Shown here one piece after another: positions 5,916-11,284 of a stretch of DNA of 11,284 bases. Position numbers and translations under genes: made by a program. Location: contig CACYHM010000042.1 of the NCBI GenBank assembly GCA_902774195.1, positions 1 through 11,284 of the forward strand, in the 5' to 3' direction. The stretch's first letter is position 1. Each line of letters opens with the position of its first letter. A model generated the notes under the pieces. It worked only from the letters and a program-made list of their open reading frames with translations, was not told the origin of the DNA and searched no databases. The stretch is from an uncultured Eubacteriales bacterium (GTDB lineage: Bacteria; Bacillota_A; Clostridia; Peptostreptococcales; Anaerovoracaceae).

Positions 5916-7385
5916 ATGTTCAAAAAGTTCAAGGACAGCCCATATACAAAAGCAGGCATAGTGGTGCTTGTAAGCGGCGCGGTCCTTATAGTGTTCGACA
6001 ACTGGATAAGAAGGAACCAGTTCTCCGTTGGCTTTGAGAAGGTGAACAGCACCCTCGCTCCTGTATACATCGGCATCATACTGGCATTCATACTCTGCCC
6101 GGTATACAACAAATGCGTGAAATACCTGTACAAGAGGATGGTCATCAGCGCTCAGAAACCGGGCTTCTCGGTGGGGGCCACTCTTCTGCACGATGACGTG
6201 CATCCGCTCGAGGTCGATGCCTCGGAAAGGCGCAAGCTGCTGGCCGCGGCAAGAGCGATGGCTTCGCTGGCATGCGTAGTGCTGGTCGTCGGAGTCGCCG
6301 GACTGCTGATATACTTCGTGGTGCCTCAGCTCATCCAGACCATAATCGAGCTGGTGAACACGCTGCCTCAGAGGCTTACGGCGCTGGCCCGCTGGCTCGA
6401 GGTGCACGTAACGCATATACCTTCGCTTTCGAAGTGGGTCAACAACGTGGCGAACGTCGGAACTACCGACATCATCAACTGGGTCCGCGAGCACATACTC
6501 GACGGCAACGCCATGAACATAGCCACGATGATCTCGTCCGGAGTCACGACAGCCGTGAAGTACGTGCTGAACGCATTCATCGGACTGCTGATCATGGTCT
6601 ACCTTCTCAACTACAAGGAAAGGCTCTTCGCAATATGCCGCAAGATCGTCGCGGCGACATGCGGCAACAAGAGAAAGGACAGGCTCTACGAATTCGCTGA
6701 CATCGTCAATGAGACCTTCATCGGCTTCATCGTAGGCAGGATTATCGACTCGTTCATAATCGGAGTGCTGACCTACATAGTGCTCAAGATAACGGACATA
6801 CCGTTCGCCCTGATGATCAGCGTGATAGTCGGTGTAACGAACGTCATACCGTTCTTCGGACCTTTCATCGGAGCCGTGCCTTCGATAGTGCTGCTGCTGA
6901 CTGAAGATCCTGTGAAGGCTCTGTATTTCGTGATCATCATACTCATCATACAGCAGATAGACGGCAACGTGATCGGGCCTAAGGTCATGGGCAACGCGAT
7001 AGGTATCGGCAGCTTCTGGGTGCTGCTCGCTGTGCTCATCGGCGGAGGCCTCTTCGGATTCACGGGCATGCTGCTGGGTGTGCCGGTGTTCGCTGTGATC
7101 TACAGATACATCGACAAGCTCACGATCAGGCAGCTGAAGCAGAAAGAAAAGGCCACGGCCACGACGGATTACTACAGCCTCGAACCGTTCGGCATAGATG
7201 AAGAGGAGCTCGAGATAGAGTCTGCCGGTAAAAAGAAGGGCTCCTTACTGAAAAGATCGAAGAAGAAAAGAGAAACAAAAACTGAAACAGAAGCAAAGAC
7301 AGAAATAAAGACCGGAAAAGAAACAGAAACGAAAACGAAAACAGAAAAGAAAACAGAAACAAAGGCAGAAACAAAAAAAGAATGA
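5916..7385 (+). CDS. AI-2E/PerM family transporter with Lys-Glu-Thr tail
   Basis: A 489-residue polytopic membrane protein of the AI-2E transporter (UPF0118/PerM) family; members have been linked to autoinducer-2 export, Na+/H+ exchange or sporulation, and the substrate here is unknown. There are about eight membrane segments: two near the N-terminus, one before a soluble loop, one around 'FIGLLIMVYLLNY', and four in the C-terminal half. Family signatures are 'GRIIDSFIIG', 'NVIPFFGPFIG', 'QQIDGNVIGPKVMG' and 'FGFTGMLLGVP'. After the last membrane segment comes a cytoplasmic tail of about 80 residues, whose last 41 (449-489) are almost only Lys, Thr and Glu. The usual family length is about 350-400, so the tail is the excess. 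GGAGG (5905-5909) is the ribosome site. The stop overlaps the murB start as ATGA (7382-7385), suggesting coupled translation. Confidence 0.88.
   Translation: MFKKFKDSPYTKAGIVVLVSGAVLIVFDNWIRRNQFSVGFEKVNSTLAPVYIGIILAFILCPVYNKCVKYLYKRMVISAQKPGFSVGATLLHDDVHPLEVDASERRKLLAAARAMASLACVVLVVGVAGLLIYFVVPQLIQTIIELVNTLPQRLTALARWLEVHVTHIPSLSKWVNNVANVGTTDIINWVREHILDGNAMNIATMISSGVTTAVKYVLNAFIGLLIMVYLLNYKERLFAICRKIVAATCGNKRKDRLYEFADIVNETFIGFIVGRIIDSFIIGVLTYIVLKITDIPFALMISVIVGVTNVIPFFGPFIGAVPSIVLLLTEDPVKALYFVIIILIIQQIDGNVIGPKVMGNAIGIGSFWVLLAVLIGGGLFGFTGMLLGVPVFAVIYRYIDKLTIRQLKQKEKATATTDYYSLEPFGIDEEELEIESAGKKKGSLLKRSKKKRETKTETEAKTEIKTGKETETKTKTEKKTETKAETKKE
7260..7382 (+). repeat. Low-complexity A-rich tract encoding a Lys/Glu/Thr tail
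   Basis: This tract is a degenerate run of GAAACA-, AAAACA- and AAAACG-like units encoding 41 residues, of which about 14 are Lys, 12 Thr and 10 Glu. The base composition is A-rich and very unlike the surrounding coding DNA. It probably grew by slippage and may vary in length between strains. It runs directly into the murB start, leaving no clear Shine-Dalgarno site there. Confidence 0.75.
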
Positions 7386-8365
7386 TAACAGAAGAAGTCA
7401 GAGAAGCTATTGAAAAGATAAGCGGCCTCATCCCTGAAGAGCGTCTTCGCAGGGATGAGCCGATGGAACTGCATACATCGTTCCGCACGGGAGGCCCTGC
7501 CGCGGCTTTTGCCGTGACGGTAAACGAAGACGAGCTTTCGGCGGTGCTTTCAGCTCTGGCTGAGACCGGAGCTGAGCATATGCTCATAGGAAACGGCTCG
7601 AATCTTCTCGTCGCTGACGAGGGATATCCGGGCGTCATAGTAAAGCTCGGAGGAGACTTCGAGATGATAGAGCAGGATGAAGAGGATCCGTGCCTGGTGC
7701 GCGTGGGGGCGGCGAGACTCATGTCGTCGGCCAGCGTATTCCTGACCGGCAGGGGCCTGTCCGGCTTCGAGTTCGCGAGCGGCATACCGACCGGCAGGGG
7801 CCTGTCCGGCTTCGAGTTCGCGAGCGGCATACCTGGCAGTATAGGCGGAGCAGTCTTCATGAACGCGGGCGCCTACGGAGGCGAGATGAAGGACGTAGTC
7901 GAAAGCGTCAGGGTCATGAACGCTGACGGCAGCGGGGCCGGGACCCTGAGCAGCGAAGATATGGATTTCTCCTACAGGCACAGCGCGGCTGAAAAAGGAG
8001 ATATGATAATACTCTCGGCAGTCCTGAGACTCAGAAAGGACGAGCCTGAGGCCATCGCTGCCAGAGTAGCCGAGCTTGCGGCAAAGCGCAGCGCCAAACA
8101 GCCAGTGAACTTCCCGAGCGCGGGAAGCACCTTCAAAAGGCCGGTAGGAGGCTACGCCGCGGCTCTGATCGAGGAGTCCGGACTGAAAGGATACAGGGCC
8201 GGCGGAGCGGAGGTCTCCGAAAAGCACGCCGGCTTTGTCATAAACAAGGGCGGCGCTACGACAGAAGATGTGCTCGCCGTCATGAGACATGTAAGGGAAA
8301 AGGTATTTGAGGACTCGGGCATAATGCTCGAACCGGAGGTCAGGCTGATAAACTGCAGCCTGTGA
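7382..8365 (+). CDS. murB: UDP-N-acetylenolpyruvoylglucosamine reductase MurB with internal 15-residue duplication
   Basis: MurB reduces UDP-GlcNAc-enolpyruvate to UDP-MurNAc using NADPH and FAD, in the cytoplasmic stage of peptidoglycan synthesis. The 327-residue product shows 'TSFRTGGPA' (32-40), 'IGNGSNLLVADEG' (69-81), 'GIPGSIGGAVFMNAGAYG' (149-166), Tyr/Arg in 'SYRHS' (197-201), 'PSAGSTFKRP' (245-254) with the Ser proton donor of type II MurB, 'SEKHAGFVIN' (279-288) and the final 'LEPEVRL' (316-322) with the catalytic Glu. The oddity is residues 122-151, where TGRGLSGFEFASGIP occurs twice in tandem. A normal MurB has this stretch once, just before GSIGGAVFMNAGAYG; removing one copy gives 312 residues, a usual length. 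The insert lies in the FAD-binding domain, so activity is uncertain. Translation is coupled to the transporter gene (ATGA overlap). Confidence 0.92.
   Translation: MITEEVREAIEKISGLIPEERLRRDEPMELHTSFRTGGPAAAFAVTVNEDELSAVLSALAETGAEHMLIGNGSNLLVADEGYPGVIVKLGGDFEMIEQDEEDPCLVRVGAARLMSSASVFLTGRGLSGFEFASGIPTGRGLSGFEFASGIPGSIGGAVFMNAGAYGGEMKDVVESVRVMNADGSGAGTLSSEDMDFSYRHSAAEKGDMIILSAVLRLRKDEPEAIAARVAELAAKRSAKQPVNFPSAGSTFKRPVGGYAAALIEESGLKGYRAGGAEVSEKHAGFVINKGGATTEDVLAVMRHVREKVFEDSGIMLEPEVRLINCSL
7744..7833 (+). repeat. Perfect 45-bp tandem duplication in murB
   Basis: Two identical 45-base units lie head to tail: 7744-7788 and 7789-7833. The identity stops exactly at the borders (7743 differs from 7788, and 7789 from 7834). 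Each unit encodes 15 residues, so the frame is kept. Each unit begins with a near-palindrome (CCGGCAGG ... CCTGTCCGG, 7746-7764 in the first copy) that could help replication slippage. Confidence 0.95.
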
Positions 8366-9145
8366 TGCTTATGACACTTGAAGAGATAAAAAAGAAATAC
8401 AGACTGATACAGACTGATAAGCGATAACCACACGCACACGATCTACTCGAGAGTGGGTCCGTACCTGCACGGCAAGGGCCGTATAATCGACAACGCAAGA
8501 GCCGCAGCCGAAAAAGGCCTTAAGCTTGTAGCGATAACCGATCACGGACCGACGGACTTCTACGGGCTGAGCCTGAAGAAGCTCCCGCAGATGAGGGCTG
8601 ACATAGCAGCGGCGCTGAAGGAGCTGACAGGCCTCGAGATAAAGCTCGGCGTCGAAGCCGACATAGTCGACACTCCTAACGGGCTCGATGTCGCCCCTGA
8701 AGATTTCGATAGATTCGACTTCGTGAATGCGGGCTACCACTACGTGCCGAACTGCCATATGATCGCCAACTGGCTGTCGTTCCGCCTTCCGTGCCCGGCG
8801 TTCGTGCGCGAGAAGCTCAGAAAGCAGAACACGGAGCGCATCATAAAGGCGCTTAAGAGCAACGACGTATACATACTTACACATCCGGGCGACAAGGCAT
8901 ACATAGATGAGCACGCCGTGGCGAAGGCCTGCGAAGAGACCGGCACACTGGTCGAGATAAACGCGAGGCACCGTCACCCCGACAGGGACGACCTGCAGAT
9001 ATATAAGCAGTACGACGTCAGCTTCGCCATAAGCAGCGACGCGCACAAGCCGGTGCATGTCGGAAGATATGCCGAGACCATGGCGCTGGCGCTCGATGCC
9101 GGGATCGATCCGGCGAGGATAGTGAACATAGAAGAGATAAAGTGA
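8365..9145 (+). pseudogene. PHP-domain phosphoesterase gene, frameshifted near its start
   Basis: The main frame carries a complete PHP metal-dependent phosphoesterase core: 'DNHTHTIYS' (HxH at 8429-8437), 'ITDHGP', 'GVEADI', 'GYHYVP', 'LTHPGD', 'EINARHRHP' and 'SSDAHKP', which supply the usual metal ligands. This frame has no usable start before HxH: a TGA sits at 8405-8407, and the first GTG (8453) lies after the motif. A natural N-terminus exists in another frame, ATG 8365 (overlapping the murB stop as TGATG) or ATG 8371, and runs 20 codons to a TAA at 8425-8427. Removing one copy of the 10-base repeat at 8398-8417 joins the two frames into a 256-residue protein (MLMTLEEIKKKYRLIS joined to DNHTHTIYS). 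The gene is therefore intact except for that insertion, and so recently or reversibly broken, or misassembled. PHP genes between murB and rapZ are usual in Clostridia; the substrate is unknown. Confidence 0.8.
8397..8419 (+). repeat. 10-bp tandem duplication causing the PHP frameshift
   Basis: TACAGACTGA occurs twice in a row (8398-8407, 8408-8417). With matching flanks the tract is ATACAGACTG twice plus ATA, or 2.3 units. The single-copy form would be ATACAGACTGATA, in which ATA repeats flank the unit, a typical substrate for slippage. The 10-base gain shifts the frame. Confidence 0.95.
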
Positions 9146-9167
9146 GAGAATCGGAGAGGAAACTGAG

Positions 9168-10040
9168 ATGAAGGTCGTGATAATAACAGGCATGTCCGGA
9201 GCGGGCAGGAGCAGAGCAGCCGACTGGTTCGAGGACCAGGGCTATTACTGTGTCGACAACATGCCGCCGGCCCTCATAGGCAGCTTTCTCGAGATGGCGT
9301 CGGCGGACAGCGGGCGCGTGGACAAGGTCGCCTTCGTGACGGACCTGAGGAGCGGCAGCTTCTTCGATGATCTCTCTCAGACCATAGACCGCCTCAGGGA
9401 AAGAGAGGACATAGAACTCACGGTCATATTCATAGAGGCATCGCCGGCCGAGATAGTCAGGAGGTTCAACGAGGTCAGAAGGAGCCATCCTCTCACCGGA
9501 GGCGAGGCCAGCCTCGATGTCATTGAAAAGGAAGGTCTCCAGCTCAAGCCGATACGAAAGAAAGCGGATTTCATACTCGACACGACCAATCTCAAGGTCG
9601 CCGAGATGTATTCCGAGCTCGACCGCATGATATTCGGCGGCAGGGGCTCGTCGAATTTCGCTGTCAATATAAGCTCCTTCGGCTTCAAGTACGGCATACC
9701 GAGCGAGGCGGACGTCATGTTCGATGTGAGGTTCCTGCCTAATCCGTACTATGTGCCGAGCCTCAAGAAACTGACCGGCAACAACCGCAAGGTCAGGGAC
9801 TACATCTTCAGGAGCGAGCTGGCGGATAAGTTCGTCGCCTCCGTGCACGACCTGCTGACGGAGATGGCCGGCGGCTACATGAACGAAGGCAAGTACCATC
9901 TGAACATCGCCTTCGGCTGCACCGGCGGACATCACAGATCGGTCGCAATCGCCAACGCGGTCGCCGAGGAGTTCAAAAAGGACGGATTGAGGGTCAGGAT
10001 CAAGCACAGAGACCTCGACCTGCAGAACAAGGCCAGGTGA
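9168..10040 (+). CDS. rapZ: RapZ/YvcJ family nucleotide-binding protein
   Basis: This 290-residue protein has the family's full length and both domains. The N-terminal P-loop domain has Walker A 'GMSGAGRS' (8-15), 'YYCVDNMPPALI' (26-37), 'VTDLRSGSFF' (58-67) and 'VRRFNEVRRSHPL' (97-109). The C-terminal domain has 'FGFKYGIPSEADVMFDVRFL' (171-190), 'NPYYVPSLKKLTG' (192-204) and 'FGCTGGHHRSVAIA' (249-262). In E. coli RapZ controls GlmZ/GlmY small RNAs and so GlcN6P synthase; in Bacillus YvcJ binds nucleotides and affects competence. The role in Clostridia is not settled, and no sRNA partner is visible here. The Walker A Lys is Arg14, a variant I also recall from actinobacterial members. GGAGAGGA (9153-9160) is the ribosome site. 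The next gene is whiA, the usual neighbour. Confidence 0.93.
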   Translation: MKVVIITGMSGAGRSRAADWFEDQGYYCVDNMPPALIGSFLEMASADSGRVDKVAFVTDLRSGSFFDDLSQTIDRLREREDIELTVIFIEASPAEIVRRFNEVRRSHPLTGGEASLDVIEKEGLQLKPIRKKADFILDTTNLKVAEMYSELDRMIFGGRGSSNFAVNISSFGFKYGIPSEADVMFDVRFLPNPYYVPSLKKLTGNNRKVRDYIFRSELADKFVASVHDLLTEMAGGYMNEGKYHLNIAFGCTGGHHRSVAIANAVAEEFKKDGLRVRIKHRDLDLQNKAR

Positions 10041-10043
10041 CGT

Positions 10044-11057
10044 ATGTCGTTCTCATCTGATGTAAAGAGTGAACTGGCGAGGACAGAAGCTTCCAGAAAG
10101 TGCTGCATGCTGGCGGAGATCGCGGGATTCCTGAGAGCATCGGGATCGGTCCGGCTCACCGGCGGCAGTTTTGCTATTGTGGCTTCTACAGAGAGCGCCG
10201 CGACGGCAAGGCACTTCAAGGTGCTGATCGAGTCGTATTTCAGAAACAGGATAGACATAGGCATAGGAGCATCGCTCAGGCCGGGGAGCCAGGGCAGAAA
10301 GGGCCGCAACACCTACTACCTCAGCATAAGCCCCGACCAGAAATCGATGCAGATCCTGCGCGAGACCGGCATGATACTCATACGCGAGGGAGACGACTAC
10401 TTCAGCGACGGCATATACCCGCCCGTGGTCAAGTCGAAGTGCTGCAAGAGGTCATACCTCAGAGGAATGTTCCTCAGCTGCGGCACCATGTCCGATCCGA
10501 AGAAGAGCTATCACCTCGAATTCGTGCTCGACAAGGAGCAGACCGCGCTCGACCTGAAAAAGCTCATAGGCTCGTTCGTCGACCTTTCGGCAAACGTGAC
10601 GAAGCGGGGCGAGAACTGGATAGTATACATGAAGAAGGCGTCGTACATCAGCGACATGCTGGGCATCATCGGAGCGGACGATGCCATGCTCGAGCTCGAG
10701 AGCATAAGGGTCAGCAAGGAGATGCACGGCGACATAATGCGCAAGATAAACTGCGACTATGCGAACGTTGACAGGACACTGTCAGCGGCAGAGGAGCAGA
10801 AGGAGTGGCTGAGGGTCATAGCCTCGGCCGAGACAGGAAGGCAGGCTGAAGCGGATGAGATATCCGACCCGGCTTCGCCGTTCTGGACTCAGGGCCTGAG
10901 GACGCTGCCGGCGCCGCTCAAGGAAGTCGCGTACCTGAGGCTGTACAAGCCTGAGGCGAGCCTCACCGAGATCGGTGAGGCGCTGACGCCGCCGCTCGGC
11001 AAGGCGGCCGTCAGCAAGCGCTTCGCGAAGCTCCGCGCTCTCGCCGAAGGAGAATGA
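10044..11057 (+). CDS. whiA: WhiA DNA-binding regulator
   Basis: A 337-residue WhiA protein: N-terminal 'FSSDVKSELA' and 'CCMLAEIAGFLRASGSV' (20-36), a LAGLIDADG-like region with 'CCKRSYLRGMFLSCGTMSDP' and 'YHLEF', the linker 'INCDYANVDRTLSAAEEQ', and a C-terminal helix-turn-helix domain (about 287-335, 'LPAPLKEVAYLRL...SLTEIGEAL...AVSKRFAKL'). WhiA regulates sporulation septation in Streptomyces and affects chromosome segregation and division in Bacillus; the LAGLIDADG fold has no nuclease activity. In the helix-turn-helix end the usual KSGVNHR reads KAAVSKR, a modest change that could alter DNA preference. The start is 3 bases after the rapZ stop, with AGG-type sites overlapping the rapZ end, so translation is probably coupled. 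Confidence 0.93.
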   Translation: MSFSSDVKSELARTEASRKCCMLAEIAGFLRASGSVRLTGGSFAIVASTESAATARHFKVLIESYFRNRIDIGIGASLRPGSQGRKGRNTYYLSISPDQKSMQILRETGMILIREGDDYFSDGIYPPVVKSKCCKRSYLRGMFLSCGTMSDPKKSYHLEFVLDKEQTALDLKKLIGSFVDLSANVTKRGENWIVYMKKASYISDMLGIIGADDAMLELESIRVSKEMHGDIMRKINCDYANVDRTLSAAEEQKEWLRVIASAETGRQAEADEISDPASPFWTQGLRTLPAPLKEVAYLRLYKPEASLTEIGEALTPPLGKAAVSKRFAKLRALAEGE

Positions 11058-11084
11058 GCCGCAGGCCTAAAAAAGGAGAACAAT

Positions 11085-11284
11085 ATGGAAAAAGGGCAGA
11101 TCATCGAACTTAAGATAGAAGACATGCTCGACGACGGCAGAGCTTTCGGCAGATGCGAAGGCTGTGCCGTTTTTGTGAGTGGGACTGCCGCAGGGACGGC
11201 CGCTCCGGAAGGCAGCCGGAAAGTGTGCTTCAGCGCAGTGCCCGGCGATACCGTAAAAGCGAAGATCACGAAAACGAAGAAGTC
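11085..11284 (+). CDS. TRAM-domain RNA methyltransferase (RumA/RlmCD family), N-terminal part
   Basis: The first 66 codons of a gene that runs past the window edge. The start is clear: AAAGGAGA (11072-11079) lies 5 bases before ATG 11085, 27 bases after whiA. The sequence fits the TRAM RNA-binding domain that opens RumA-type (uracil-5-)-methyltransferases of 23S rRNA: 'GQIIELKIEDMLDDGRAFGRCEGCAVFV' in parts (4-31), then 'VPGDTVKAKITKTKK' (52-66). Between 'VFV' and 'VPGD' lie about 20 extra residues (32-51, Gly/Ala/Ser-rich) that a standard TRAM domain lacks. The catalytic SAM domain is outside the window, so a tRNA methylthiotransferase-like or other TRAM protein is not excluded. Placed last in the visible operon, it has no obvious functional tie to whiA. 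Confidence 0.7.
   Translation, partial: MEKGQIIELKIEDMLDDGRAFGRCEGCAVFVSGTAAGTAAPEGSRKVCFSAVPGDTVKAKITKTKK

Noticed and set aside
5478..6494. Open frame of 338 codons on the minus strand across 5301-5903 and the transporter gene
   Set aside because: It spans two plus-strand genes with good starts, is His/Arg-rich without motifs, and has no ribosome site that I can see.
8365..8427. Programmed ribosomal frameshift joining the two PHP frames at the A-rich run
   Set aside because: An exact 10-base tandem duplication explains the frame change fully and its removal restores a natural protein; I see no stem-loop or pseudoknot signal.
8453..9145. PHP protein starting at GTG 8453 as a normal intact gene
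   Set aside because: That start would drop the HxH metal-binding motif encoded at 8429-8437, and no ribosome site precedes it. The open frame extends upstream through the motif, so a frameshift fits better.
9018..10007. Open frame of 329 codons on the minus strand opposite rapZ
   Set aside because: RapZ is unmistakable on the plus strand; the antisense frame shows no domain and is a coding-bias shadow.
1..11284. CRISPR array, tRNA/rRNA gene, insertion sequence or prophage genes
   Set aside because: No regularly spaced repeats, cloverleaf-like segments, transposase motifs or phage genes were seen; nearly all of the window is accounted for by protein genes.

Overview
The window looks like chromosomal DNA of an anaerobic Firmicute of the class Clostridia. 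The evidence is the murB - PHP - rapZ - whiA order, a 2-hydroxyacyl-CoA dehydratase component with its ATP-dependent activator, a MurT/GatD-type pair, good Shine-Dalgarno sites, and heavy use of ATA (Ile) and AGA/AGG (Arg) codons in DNA that is mid-50s % GC by eye. A Family XIII/Anaerovoracaceae-like lineage is possible, but I cannot fix the genus.

Layout. (1) 1-1442, plus strand: the end of a 2-hydroxyacyl-CoA dehydratase subunit, a hairpin terminator, a DUF3343 (Se/S-carrier-like) protein and a BadF/HgdC-type activator ATPase. This is an electron-activation module for radical dehydration of acyl-CoAs. (2) 1439-5223, minus strand: a CHAP-domain membrane-anchored cell-wall hydrolase, then a tight murT - gatD-like - ATP-grasp cassette. 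The cassette meets the activator gene tail to tail, and the two stop codons share one CTAG palindrome. (3) 5224-5300: a short divergent region whose two predicted sigma-A-type promoters interleave. (4) 5301-11284, plus strand: one tightly packed apparent operon of a small membrane-anchored protein of unknown function, an AI-2E-family transporter, murB, a PHP-domain gene, rapZ, whiA and the start of a TRAM-domain RNA methyltransferase gene. Gaps are 27 bases or less, with overlaps at murB and PHP.

Most of the window serves the cell envelope: MurB makes UDP-MurNAc, MurT/GatD-type enzymes amidate lipid II, the CHAP protein cuts peptidoglycan, and RapZ/WhiA homologues are linked to amino-sugar or division control in other bacteria.

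Three points stand out. The gatD-like glutaminase lacks the expected catalytic Cys and His although its frame is intact. murB carries a perfect in-frame 45-bp tandem duplication beside its FAD-binding motif. About 560 bp downstream, the PHP gene carries a perfect 10-bp tandem duplication that shifts its frame ahead of the HxH metal-binding motif, so as read the gene is broken. The two duplications are either recent slippage events (possibly reversible) or assembly errors, and read-level data would decide.
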